Translations under genes and position numbers: made by a program | The notes under the pieces: model-generated | What the model was told of the DNA's origin: nothing | Databases searched by the model: none | What the model saw: only the letters and a program-made list of their open reading frames with translations | Origin: Moellerella sp963519845 | Lineage (GTDB): Bacteria; Pseudomonadota; Gammaproteobacteria; Enterobacterales; Enterobacteriaceae | Reading direction: 5' to 3' | NCBI GenBank assembly: GCA_963519845.1 | Contig: CAUQNX010000009.1 | Span: forward strand, 62,001-126,000 | Length of the DNA stretch: 64,000 nucleotides | Shown: positions 1 to 7,699 of the stretch, piece after piece | Position numbering within the stretch: position 1 is the first letter of the stretch | Layout: each line of letters starts with the position of its first letter

Positions 1-900
1 ATAAGGACAGCGAGGCCCTAAGCGACAACCGATAGGCAGATGCTCTAAAGAGGGGATCGCGCCGGGTAGCGTGTTAAGACGACCTTTATGGGGTATTGGG
101 CTTTCGAGATCAGGTATGGCGCGAATTAATGCTTGTGTATAAGGGTGATGAGGGCGAGTTAATAACTCTTCTGGCGTAGCACTCTCCACCGTTTGTCCGC
201 AGTAGAGCACATTAATGCGATCGACAATTTTAGCCATAATTTGCAAATCATGGCTAATCAATAATATCGACATATTATTATTTTGATTCAATTTATCCAA
301 GAGGCGGAAAATTTGAGCCTGTGTGGTCGGTTCCATCGCATTAGTTGGCTCATCGGCAATCAGTAATCGCGGTTGATTGGCGATAGCAATGGCGATCATC
401 ACTTTTTGGCACTCACCATCGGTCAGCTCATAGGGGTAGCTGCTCATCACATCCTGATGATCTTTGATCCCCACACGATGTAATAACTCGATAGCGCGGC
501 GTTTTCGCCAATTAAAGCGTTGCCACCAACGGCCTTTGTAGGTCCAGCCGGGTATGGATTGAATTAACTGTTTACCGATACTCTCCGCGGGATCGAGACA
601 GGATTGAGGCTCTTGAAAAATCATCGAAATATTATGACCAATAAGCTTACGCCTTTTACGCGGGCTGAGTTTTAGTAGGTCAATATCTTGAAAACGAAAA
701 CGATCGGCGGTGACGATCAGATTATCTTTGGTTACGCCACTAATCGCTTTAGCAATCAGGCTTTTACCCGAGCCAGATTCACCCACCAATCCTCGGACTT
801 CACCTTCAGCCAGCGTAATTGAGACGCGATCAACGGCTTTTACTAAACCGTTTGCCGTCATAAATTCAATCGTAAGGTTACGAATATCCAATAATGGCAT
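1..900 (-). CDS. sapD: SapD, peptide ABC transporter ATP-binding subunit (3' end outside window)
   Basis: ATP-binding subunit of the Sap transporter, which handles cationic peptides and, in E. coli, putrescine; its ATPase is also needed for Trk potassium uptake. About 300 codons are visible and the stop lies before base 1. Residues 40-47 form the Walker A loop GESGSGKS. The usual LSGGQ signature is replaced by LTDGECQK, the same divergent form as E. coli SapD (LTEGECQK), followed by a Walker B in LLIADEP. The visible end, with CRLGPRCPY, is the Cys-rich tail typical of oligopeptide transporter ATPases, so only some 30 residues are missing. The start codon shares one base with the sapC stop (TAATG), which implies coupled translation. 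Confidence 0.95.
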   Translation of the reverse strand, partial: MPLLDIRNLTIEFMTANGLVKAVDRVSITLAEGEVRGLVGESGSGKSLIAKAISGVTKDNLIVTADRFRFQDIDLLKLSPRKRRKLIGHNISMIFQEPQSCLDPAESIGKQLIQSIPGWTYKGRWWQRFNWRKRRAIELLHRVGIKDHQDVMSSYPYELTDGECQKVMIAIAIANQPRLLIADEPTNAMEPTTQAQIFRLLDKLNQNNNMSILLISHDLQIMAKIVDRINVLYCGQTVESATPEELLTRPHHPYTQALIRAIPDLESPIPHKGRLNTLPGAIPSLEHLPIGCRLGPRCPY

Positions 901-1790
901 TATTCTACCCCTGCATTAATTGCACGATGAAGGCCATCACCGAATAGATTGACCAAGAGGACAGTGATCATGATAGTGGTCCCCGGCAAAATAACGGTCC
1001 AAGGAGCAACATAAATCAGTTCCAGTGTATCGCCTAGCATGGCACCCCATTCTGAGGAGGGCAACTGAGCGCCCAAATTAAGAAAGCCAAGAGCCGCAAT
1101 ATCCAAAATGGCAATAGAGAGGGCGCGGGTAAACTCAATGACTAAAATAGGGGTAATATTAGGTAATACGGTATACCACAAAATATAGAAATTGGGAGCA
1201 CCATCCAAGCGAGAGGCGACAATATACTCCTTATCTAACTCATCATGTACCGCAAGATAGATAGTTCGCACCATTCGTGGGATTAGTGCCAGCCAGATCG
1301 CTAACATAGCATGTTCAAGGCTGGTGCCGACAAAAGCCACCACAATAATCGCCAATAGCAAGGATGGGATAGAGAGAAATGTATCCAATATATGGGTTAG
1401 GACAGCAGATTTTAAGCCATGGGTCATACCCGCCAAACAGCCTAAAATAAGTCCAACAATCGCCGCACCTAAAGTGACGATAACCGCAGAGCCAAAAGTG
1501 GATTTAGTGCCAATTAATAGGCGACTTAGAATATCCCGCCCGAGATCATCAGTGCCAAGAAAAAAGGCCACATTACCGTAATGAGACCAAGAAGGCGGTA
1601 ATAGCTGGTGGCCTAAAAATTGCTGATCAATCGCATAAGGCGCTAGATAACTGCCGAAAAAAGTCAGCAAAAATAAGATTAGCAGGCCATAAAAACCGAT
1701 CATCGACACCACATCGGAGGAAAAAATATTCCATACCACACGGGCGGGTGACGGCATTTTTTGCTGGCGATAATAACTATCTGAGGACAT
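900..1790 (-). CDS. sapC: SapC, peptide ABC transporter permease
   Basis: Inner-membrane permease of the Sap system, BPD_transp_1 family, 296 aa, the usual length. It has an N-terminal membrane segment near residues 33-53, a periplasmic loop, and a block of membrane helices from about 95 on. The EAA-type cytoplasmic loop that contacts the ATPase is visible near residues 182-215 (DELDKEYIVASRLDGA, then a run ending in LPNITPI). It overlaps sapB by 14 nt upstream and sapD by 1 nt downstream, so the operon is tightly coupled. The order sapA-B-C-D matches E. coli and supports the assignment. Confidence 0.95.
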   Translation of the reverse strand: MSSDSYYRQQKMPSPARVVWNIFSSDVVSMIGFYGLLILFLLTFFGSYLAPYAIDQQFLGHQLLPPSWSHYGNVAFFLGTDDLGRDILSRLLIGTKSTFGSAVIVTLGAAIVGLILGCLAGMTHGLKSAVLTHILDTFLSIPSLLLAIIVVAFVGTSLEHAMLAIWLALIPRMVRTIYLAVHDELDKEYIVASRLDGAPNFYILWYTVLPNITPILVIEFTRALSIAILDIAALGFLNLGAQLPSSEWGAMLGDTLELIYVAPWTVILPGTTIMITVLLVNLFGDGLHRAINAGVE

Positions 1791-2742
1791 ACCAATCCTT
1801 ATGTTTCAAGGGGTCCATCATGGCGCCCAAAATATCCGCTAGAATGCTGACCGTGATCACTAGCGCACCTATCACCATAACGCCTGCTGAAATAGCTAAA
1901 TAATCTTGCTGGCGAATTGCGGTAATCAACCAACGACCTAGTCCAGGCCAGTTAAAGACCAGTTCTGTCACCATAGTTAGGGTTAACATAGTGGAAAATT
2001 GCAAACCTAATTTAGGAATAATAGGGGGGATGGCGTTATGGAGTACATGACGTCGAATAATGGTAAAACGTGATAGACCCCTTGTTGCAGCGGCTTTAAT
2101 ATAGTTTTCACTGGCAACCTCTTCGGTGCTATTACGCACCAAACGTATCACTTCAGTCAGTGGTGCTAGGGCTAAAGTGAACACGGGTAGGAGCATATGC
2201 TCAACCACATTAATCATCATTTGGTTGCGATAGGGCGAATCAGAGAGCCAAGCATCGATTAACGCAAATCCAGTAACAGGCTCTAAATTATAGAGCAGGT
2301 CAATACGCCCCGAAACAGGCAACCAGCCCAAACGTAAGGAGAAAAATAGCGTTAATAGCAGCGCCAGTACAAAAACAGGGATAGAAAAACCTATTAATGC
2401 AAAGGTGCTGATCGCAAAATCCATCGGTTTATTACGCCAAATAGCCGCCATAATCCCCAATGGAATTCCGACAACTAATGCGAGAATAAAAGCCAGAATA
2501 CAGAGCTCCATCGTTGCTGGAAAGGTATCTTTCAATTGGTGGCTGATGGGCTCACCATTGATACTGGACACGCCGAAATCAAAATTAATCAAGCCATTAA
2601 AATAGAACCAATAGGCATCAAATAGGGATGCGCCACTTAATGGAGCGTTGGCAGTAAAATAGCTCAGACTAAAACTGACCAAGGATAAAAAGAAAAGAGT
2701 AACAATTAACAACATAAAGCGCCGAAGCGTGTAGATGATCAT
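1777..2742 (-). CDS. sapB: SapB, peptide ABC transporter permease
   Basis: Second inner-membrane permease of the Sap transporter, 321 aa, DppB/OppB-like. Residues 8-28 form the first membrane helix, followed by the N-terminal periplasmic domain and five further hydrophobic helices. An EAA loop is visible near residues 205-240 (EEVASENYIKAAATRGLSR, then HVLHNAIPPI). It overlaps sapA by 4 nt (ATGA) and sapC by 14 nt. Family membership and position give a secure call; the substrate is inferred from characterised Sap systems. Confidence 0.95.
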   Translation of the reverse strand: MIIYTLRRFMLLIVTLFFLSLVSFSLSYFTANAPLSGASLFDAYWFYFNGLINFDFGVSSINGEPISHQLKDTFPATMELCILAFILALVVGIPLGIMAAIWRNKPMDFAISTFALIGFSIPVFVLALLLTLFFSLRLGWLPVSGRIDLLYNLEPVTGFALIDAWLSDSPYRNQMMINVVEHMLLPVFTLALAPLTEVIRLVRNSTEEVASENYIKAAATRGLSRFTIIRRHVLHNAIPPIIPKLGLQFSTMLTLTMVTELVFNWPGLGRWLITAIRQQDYLAISAGVMVIGALVITVSILADILGAMMDPLKHKDWYVLR

Positions 2743-4409
2743 GGCTGCTCCTGCGGCGTTTCAGGCTCAGTGATATCACGATAAGCACCGGCAAACGAGG
2801 TATTACCAAATGCGCTGATCACCAATCCTTTCATATCATAACGATAAGCCTGTAGCTGCAAGGAGTAGGCTAGAGGTAATACGGGAAGATCCTGCGCCAG
2901 TATATTCTGTGCTTGATGATAGTAATCAATGCGAGCGGCCAACTGTTGTGTCAACAGGGCTTTATGCACAATGTCATCAAAATTAGGATTGCACCAGTGG
3001 CTTAAGTTAGTTTGAGAATTAATAGCCGCACAGCTTAATAGTGGACGAAAAAAGCTATCGGGATCATTACTGTCTGTTGACCAACCGGCGAGAGTCATAT
3101 CATGGGAAGGGTCCATTAATTGGTTTTCCAGAAAACGACCTTGTGCAGGACGAATATTCATCCGTATGCCAATTTGAGCCAGATCCGCTTGAATTAACTC
3201 CGCCATCTTGATTGGACTTGGATTATAGGATTGAGAACTGACAGGCACCCAGAGATCTAGGGTTAGATTTTCTAATCCTAACTCCAGCAAAATGGCTTTA
3301 GCACGTTCAGGGTCATAATCGGTGACCTGTGCTTGATTATTATAAGCCCATGAGGCTCTTGGTAAAATAGAGGCAGCTGTCTCTGCTGTACCATAGTAAA
3401 TTGATTGCATTAGCCGCTGATTGTTAATGGCATAAGCGATGGCTTGACGTACTTTTAACTGATTTAATGGCGGTTTATTGGTATTAAAGGCCAGATAAGC
3501 AATATTCATTCCTGAACGCATTGATAAACGTAGACGAGGATCATCGCGCAGTACTTTGAGTTGGCTAGCGGCAGGGTAAGCCAGCACATCACACTCGCCA
3601 GTTAATAGCTTGGAGATACGTCCGGTTCCGCCTTCCCCCATATCGACGACGACTTCCTCCATACGGGGTTCACCTTTCCAATAGCTTTTATTGCGCATCA
3701 ATCGGACAAACTGACCCGCTTGATAATCTTCCAGCATATAGGGACCACTACCGATGGGTTTCCAGTCGATTAACTCTTGGCGATTCTGTTTAATTAGGGT
3801 GTCAGCATATTCAGCTGAAAGTATAGGGGCATAATGGGTAGCTAGATGCCATAAAAATGAGGCATCGGGGGCAACTAAGCGAAATTCAACGGTATGAGCA
3901 TTAATTTTTTCAATACTTTTTACGCTGTCAGGAAATTGCAAACTATCAAAATAGGGATAGCGTCCGCCATTAATATAATGATAAGGATTGGTTTTCTCAA
4001 ACATGCGAGAAAAACTAAACACCACATCGTCAGCATTCATTTTACGCGTTGGGGTAAACCAGTCTGTGGTTTGAAATTCAACATCATCGCGCAAATAGAG
4101 GCGGTAGGTGGCGCCATCATCTAACACTTCCCAACGAGAGGCTAGCTCGGGAATTAAACGATAGGTAAAGGGATCGACATCAAGCAGTCGGTCGTAAAGT
4201 TGCGCACCTAATGGCTCAATAATCAGTCCGCTACTGACTAATTGGGGATTAAAGGTAGTGACAATGCCATTGACACAATAAACGAAGCCCTTTTCGCGGA
4301 TATTTGGCAGCACAGTCTTGGCTGAAATATTATCAACAGCAAGAGTTCCACCTAGTGCCTGAGACACGGAGGTGAAGCATAAGAAGAGCCAATAGATTAA
4401 ATGACGCAT
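2739..4409 (-). CDS. sapA: SapA, periplasmic peptide-binding protein
   Basis: Solute-binding protein of the Sap transporter (SBP_bac_5 family), 556 aa with a signal peptide over about residues 1-20 (a hydrophobic run ending in SQALG). The mature protein has the family landmarks: GLIIEPLGAQLYDRLLDVDP near the N-terminus, the ELASRWEVLDDGATYRLYLR block, and VRQAIAYAINNQRLMQSIYYG in the second lobe. In pathogens SapA binds antimicrobial peptides and haem; here the role is inferred from family and gene order. It is first in the operon, and its promoter must lie in the 250 bp shared with the divergent ryhB. Confidence 0.95.
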   Translation of the reverse strand: MRHLIYWLFLCFTSVSQALGGTLAVDNISAKTVLPNIREKGFVYCVNGIVTTFNPQLVSSGLIIEPLGAQLYDRLLDVDPFTYRLIPELASRWEVLDDGATYRLYLRDDVEFQTTDWFTPTRKMNADDVVFSFSRMFEKTNPYHYINGGRYPYFDSLQFPDSVKSIEKINAHTVEFRLVAPDASFLWHLATHYAPILSAEYADTLIKQNRQELIDWKPIGSGPYMLEDYQAGQFVRLMRNKSYWKGEPRMEEVVVDMGEGGTGRISKLLTGECDVLAYPAASQLKVLRDDPRLRLSMRSGMNIAYLAFNTNKPPLNQLKVRQAIAYAINNQRLMQSIYYGTAETAASILPRASWAYNNQAQVTDYDPERAKAILLELGLENLTLDLWVPVSSQSYNPSPIKMAELIQADLAQIGIRMNIRPAQGRFLENQLMDPSHDMTLAGWSTDSNDPDSFFRPLLSCAAINSQTNLSHWCNPNFDDIVHKALLTQQLAARIDYYHQAQNILAQDLPVLPLAYSLQLQAYRYDMKGLVISAFGNTSFAGAYRDITEPETPQEQP

Positions 4410-4611
4410 AAAATTGATGTCGTTAGCCTGAATTACCCTATTGTAACTTAAAAAGGGCAGCTACCCAAATTCCTATCACTAACGAGGGATGAGCCTCGAA
4501 AATAGAGAATCTAAGACACTTAAATAGTTGCAAAGAGATAAAATATAATCTGTGTTTTTTCAGCTTGTTAACTGTAAATAAGAAAAATTATCATTAAACA
4601 GCTTTACAAAC

Positions 4612-4630
4612 GATACTGATAACGATTATC
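4612..4630 (+). promoter_or_regulatory. Fur box overlapping the ryhB promoter
   Basis: GATACTGATAACGATTATC matches 16 of 19 positions of the Fur consensus. It overlaps a candidate -35 (TTATCA, 4626-4631), which is followed after 16 nt by a candidate -10 (TATGAA, 4648-4653). Iron-loaded Fur bound here would block the downstream sRNA, as at E. coli ryhB. A second, weaker AT-rich Fur-like stretch lies just upstream near 4583-4599. The promoter assignment is inferred. Confidence 0.75.
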
Positions 4631-4659
4631 ATTCGTTTTGTCCCCTGTATGAACTCCAT

Positions 4660-4750
4660 AAAGATATGCGGTTTAGTCAGCTGGGACACGACATTGCTCA
4701 CATTGCTTCCAGTGTTTTTTTATAGCCAGCTTGGGTGCTGGCTTTTTTTT
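4660..4750 (+). ncRNA. ryhB: RyhB iron-responsive small RNA
   Basis: Positions 4687-4716 carry the RyhB seed and Hfq region: CACGACATTGCTCACATTGC followed by TTCCAGTGTT, nearly identical to E. coli RyhB. A perfect 7-bp terminator hairpin (AGCCAGC/GCTGGCT) and a T8 run follow, also as in RyhB. The start is estimated from the -10 and from the usual 90-nt length; the 5' third is diverged. Known role: Hfq-dependent repression of iron-using proteins under iron starvation. In E. coli ryhB lies between yhhX and yhhY, so the location between sapA and pspF is different. It is divergent from sapA and convergent with pspF. Confidence 0.9.
4724..4750 (+). terminator. Intrinsic terminator of ryhB
   Basis: AGCCAGC (4724-4730) pairs perfectly with GCTGGCT (4737-4743) across a TTGGGT loop and is followed by an unbroken T run to 4750. 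It is oriented for the + strand and so belongs to ryhB, not to the flanking reverse-strand genes. Confidence 0.9.
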
Positions 4751-4798
4751 GCCTATCAAATCAGCTTATTCGTTCTCCATTCAATGCTAATTACCTAT

Positions 4799-5779
4799 TC
4801 ACAGATGCTTTTTAACTAATCCACGCAACTGATCATAACTAAGACTCAGGAGCTCAGCGGCTTTGCGTTGATTATTTTGCGCCTGCGCTAAGGCCTGTTC
4901 TACGACTTGCTTCTCAGTTTGTAATTGCCACTGCTTAAAATCACAGGGTAGAGAGGGTAGAGTCGTACCAGATGGGCGAGTTGTCTCGTGCCGAGGATCG
5001 GCTATCGGCGAACCAAAAGGATTAATAGTAATATTATCAACCTGCTCTTCACTGGCGCCATGGCGGTAGATTGAGCGTTCAATAACATTCTTTAACTCCC
5101 GCACATTCCCCGGCCAATGATAATCCAGGAGTTGTTGTGTCGCATTTTCGGTAAATCCCGTAAAATATGCCAGTGAGAGCTCACCAATCATCTGAATGGC
5201 AAAATGCTCCGCCAATAACATAATATCCGCTTCTCTTTCACGTAAAGGCGGAATACGGATCACCTCAAAGGCTAAACGATCTAATAAATCGGCACGGAAT
5301 TTACCTTCTGCCGCCATCTGCGGTAAATTGGCATTGGTGGCACAGACCAAGCGGACATCAACATGCAGTGCCTGACTCCCCCCGACACGCTCTAGCTCAC
5401 CATATTCAATCACTCTCAATAGTTTCTCTTGCACAGACATAGGCGCAGTGGCTAGCTCGTCAAGAAAAAGGGTTCCCCCATCGGCTCGCTCAAAGCGTCC
5501 CTGATGACGTTTTTGTGCGCCCGTAAAAGAGCCAGCTTCATGACCAAATAACTCTGAATCTAAAAGATTGTCATTTAGCCCGCTACAATTAAGGGAGATC
5601 AGCGGTTCTTGCCAACGAGGTGAAAGATAGTGTAGGCGATTGGCAATCAGCTCTTTACCTGTACCTCTTTCACCAATCACTAATACGGGTTTATTTAATT
5701 GAGCTAAGGCTGAAGTCTGCTCTAGGACTTCAATAAAGTTATTGGAAACTGCTAGGATATTATCGGAGAAGGGTCTCAT
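4799..5779 (-). CDS. pspF: PspF, sigma-54 enhancer-binding activator of the psp operon
   Basis: AAA+ activator that remodels sigma-54 RNA polymerase at the divergent pspA promoter, 326 aa. Like E. coli PspF it lacks a receiver domain: the AAA+ domain starts at once and PspA inhibits it directly. Walker A is GERGTGKE (36-43) and Walker B is LFLDE (D107, E108). The sigma-54-contacting L1 loop reads GSFTGA at 83-88, with Ser where nearly all family members have Ala (GAFTGA); F85 and T86, the contact residues, are kept. A Fis-type helix-turn-helix ends the protein (about 300-324). It is divergent from pspA and convergent with ryhB. Confidence 0.97.
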   Translation of the reverse strand: MRPFSDNILAVSNNFIEVLEQTSALAQLNKPVLVIGERGTGKELIANRLHYLSPRWQEPLISLNCSGLNDNLLDSELFGHEAGSFTGAQKRHQGRFERADGGTLFLDELATAPMSVQEKLLRVIEYGELERVGGSQALHVDVRLVCATNANLPQMAAEGKFRADLLDRLAFEVIRIPPLREREADIMLLAEHFAIQMIGELSLAYFTGFTENATQQLLDYHWPGNVRELKNVIERSIYRHGASEEQVDNITINPFGSPIADPRHETTRPSGTTLPSLPCDFKQWQLQTEKQVVEQALAQAQNNQRKAAELLSLSYDQLRGLVKKHL

Positions 5780-5851
5780 TGGTTATTTTGACCTTGTGTT
5801 GGTAATATTCGCCATGTGATAACTATAATTCAAATTTATATAAAGGGATAG

Positions 5852-5864
5852 AGTCAATTATTTG
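5852..5864 (+). promoter_or_regulatory. Candidate IHF site upstream of pspA
   Basis: AGTCAATTATTTG matches the IHF core WATCAANNNNTTR at all but one position. It lies about 50 bp upstream of the sigma-54 -24 element, where DNA bending brings PspF to polymerase in the E. coli psp promoter. One short motif match in AT-rich DNA is weak evidence; position is the main support. Confidence 0.35.
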
Positions 5865-5899
5865 GTTATATTTCAATGGATTAAAATTAATTCAAATAT

Positions 5900-5915
5900 T
5901 GGCACGCATATTGCT
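5900..5915 (+). promoter_or_regulatory. Sigma-54 promoter of pspABCD
   Basis: TGGCACGCATATTGCT is a full -24/-12 element: GG at 5901-5902, then GC at 5913-5914 with the canonical 10-bp spacing. Transcription should begin near 5925, leaving a leader of roughly 130 nt before pspA. PspF, encoded divergently, would bind between its own start and this element. Confidence 0.93.
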
Positions 5916-6058
5916 TTTAGTATATAGACTTGAGCCGCTATAGAGATTGATAGAAATAGGTTGATATAAGTATAGCTAGCCAAGCATTTTAAATAGATGG
6001 TTAATTTGCTTCAGACTAAACCTCTGATTGATAAACATCCCTGTAAAAGGAATAAATT

Positions 6059-6730
6059 ATGAGTATATTTTCACGTTTTGCCGATATTATTAACGCGAAT
6101 ATTGCATCATTATTGGATAAGGCTGAAGATCCTGACAAAATGATCCGTCTAATGATCCAAGAAATGGAAGATATGTTGGTCGAAATCCGTTCAACCTCAG
6201 CGCGCACTTTAGCCGAGAAAAAAGGGCTTGAACGACGCATTGAGATGGGCAGAAAACAGATTACAGACTGGCAAGAAAAAGCTGAGTTGGCGTTGATCAA
6301 AGATAAAGAAGATCTGGCCCGCGCTGCGCTAGTTGAAAAACAGAAAGTCGTTTCAATGGTCGATACTTTACAACACGAACTTATTATTGTTGATGAAACA
6401 CTGGATCGTATGAGAAGTGAAATTTCCGAGCTGGAAACTAAATTGAGTGAAACGCGCGCCAAACAGCAAACGATGGTATTGCGTCACCAAGCTGCTCAAT
6501 CGACACTTAATGTCCGTCGTCAACTGGATAGCGGCAAACTGGACCAAGCGATGGCGCGTTTCGAACAATTTGAGCGTAAAATCGATCATATGGAAGGCGA
6601 AGCACAGAGTTATGGCTTAGGTCGTGATAAATCATTGGAACAGCAATTTGCTGAATTGAAAGCCGATGATGAAATCAGCGTGCAGCTGGCGGCATTAAAG
6701 GCTAAATTGAATAACAAAGAAGATAAGTAA
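6059..6730 (+). CDS. pspA: PspA, phage-shock protein A
   Basis: Peripheral inner-membrane protein of the ESCRT-III-like PspA/IM30 family, 223 aa (E. coli 222). It has a short amphipathic N-terminus (MSIFSRFADIINANIASLLD) that binds stressed membranes, then an almost entirely helical coiled coil to about residue 190. It has two jobs: it sequesters PspF when there is no stress and oligomerises on leaky membrane during proton-motive-force loss. An AAGGA ribosome site lies about 8 nt before the ATG. It is the first gene of the sigma-54 operon. Confidence 0.98.
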   Translation: MSIFSRFADIINANIASLLDKAEDPDKMIRLMIQEMEDMLVEIRSTSARTLAEKKGLERRIEMGRKQITDWQEKAELALIKDKEDLARAALVEKQKVVSMVDTLQHELIIVDETLDRMRSEISELETKLSETRAKQQTMVLRHQAAQSTLNVRRQLDSGKLDQAMARFEQFERKIDHMEGEAQSYGLGRDKSLEQQFAELKADDEISVQLAALKAKLNNKEDK

Positions 6731-6763
6731 TTTATTGGTAAATCCATATTAATATAAGGAAAT

Positions 6764-6988
6764 GTGATGGCTTATGTTTTATCAATACCGATAATACTGA
6801 TTTTTGTCGTTTTCATCTTACCTATTTGGCTGTGGCTGCACTACAGTAAAAAGGGCAATGGGCAAAGTCAGTTAACGGATAATGAAGTTCGCAAGCTAAT
6901 ACAGCTGGCAGAACAAGCTCAACAGATGCAGCAAAGGATCAAAACGCTAGAAGAGATCTTAGATGCAGAACATCCGAACTGGAGGTAA
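6764..6988 (+). CDS. pspB: PspB, phage-shock membrane sensor subunit
   Basis: Small inner-membrane protein, 74 aa like E. coli PspB. Residues 3-26 form one hydrophobic segment, with a short basic stretch (HYSKKGNG) and then a cytoplasmic coiled coil (NEVRKLIQLAEQAQQMQQRI). With PspC it senses membrane damage and pulls PspA off PspF. It lies 33 nt after pspA and 5 nt before pspC. Confidence 0.95.
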   Translation: MMAYVLSIPIILIFVVFILPIWLWLHYSKKGNGQSQLTDNEVRKLIQLAEQAQQMQQRIKTLEEILDAEHPNWR

Positions 6989-6993
6989 CCATT

Positions 6994-7350
6994 ATGGTTA
7001 AATTAGCTAACGTCAAACTTTACCGTTTATCTGATAAGCGGGTATTTGGTGGCGTTTGTGCCGGACTGGCGCAATACTTAGGTATGCCCGTCGCGCTGGT
7101 CAGAGCATTAACTGTTTTGGCACTGATTGTCAGTTTCGGGATAACACTGATTATTTATATTGTGATGTGCTTCGCCGTTGAATCGGTACCATCAAACTAT
7201 TATGACGAAAATAATATCGCGCCTAATGTCTCTAAATTGCTGAATGAAATTGATGCAAAATTAAGTGAAGGCGAATTGAATCTTCGTCAAATGGAGCGCT
7301 ATATTACTTCCGATAGTTTTTCTATTAATAGTAAATTTCGCAAGTTATAA
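6994..7350 (+). CDS. pspC: PspC, phage-shock membrane sensor
   Basis: PspC-domain membrane protein, 118 aa. The N-terminal cytoplasmic part carries the family motif (LYRLSDKRVFGGVCAGLAQY, about residues 9-28). One strong membrane helix follows (about 37-62), then a polar C-terminal tail with a leucine-rich stretch (about 78-105). It works with PspB to relay envelope stress to PspA-PspF and is needed for secretin tolerance in Yersinia. GGAGG lies 6 nt upstream of the ATG. Confidence 0.95.
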   Translation: MVKLANVKLYRLSDKRVFGGVCAGLAQYLGMPVALVRALTVLALIVSFGITLIIYIVMCFAVESVPSNYYDENNIAPNVSKLLNEIDAKLSEGELNLRQMERYITSDSFSINSKFRKL

Positions 7351-7374
7351 AGATATTCACCGCCATCACATTTT

Positions 7375-7405
7375 CTGAGATAACGGATTTAATCTGTTAT
7401 CTCAG
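7375..7405 (+). repeat. 14-bp hairpin between pspC and pspD
   Basis: CTGAGATAAC pairs perfectly with GTTATCTCAG. One G-T pair and a 3-bp inner stem extend this to 14 bp around a TTA loop. No T run follows, so it is more likely an mRNA stability or partial-termination element inside the operon than a full terminator. It would let pspABC and pspD be produced at different levels. Confidence 0.7.
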
Positions 7406-7441
7406 CCATGATTTTGATCTTCTTTGTTGGAGATAAAAATA

Positions 7442-7699
7442 ATGAACATAGCTTCATCTATTAAGCAGCAGATGACAAAGAAAAATGCTAAAAAAGTAGC
7501 CGTCAGCGGATTGGGATTAGCCACTCGCGTTGCCCTATATTACGGACCAGCGGGAATTATTGGCTGGTTATTACGATTTATCAGTTCTAAACCCTTGCGT
7601 TGGTTTATTCTTATGGTTGTATCGCCAATATTAACGGCAATAATTGCTCGTTTGGCTCGATTATTACCTTGGGAGAAACATGAAACGACTGCAAAATGA
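7442..7699 (+). CDS. pspD: PspD, phage-shock protein D
   Basis: Small membrane-associated psp operon protein, 85 aa. It shares the E. coli PspD core (ALYYGPAGIIGWLLRFISSKPLRW against [23 protein letters not shown]), and a hydrophobic C-terminal half. I chose the ATG at 7442 because TTGGAGAT lies 8 nt upstream; an in-frame TTG six codons earlier has no ribosome site. The last 20 nt overlap ycjX. Its function is poorly defined in any species. Confidence 0.88.
   Translation: MNIASSIKQQMTKKNAKKVAVSGLGLATRVALYYGPAGIIGWLLRFISSKPLRWFILMVVSPILTAIIARLARLLPWEKHETTAK

Noticed and set aside
6016..6462. 148-codon open frame on the reverse strand of pspA
   Set aside because: It is an antisense shadow of a strongly conserved gene, Ser/Ile-rich and without a ribosome site or family resemblance.
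7644..7679. Upstream start for ycjX giving 12 more residues
   Set aside because: The ATG at 7680 has GGGAGA just upstream and matches the E. coli YcjX N-terminus and length exactly.
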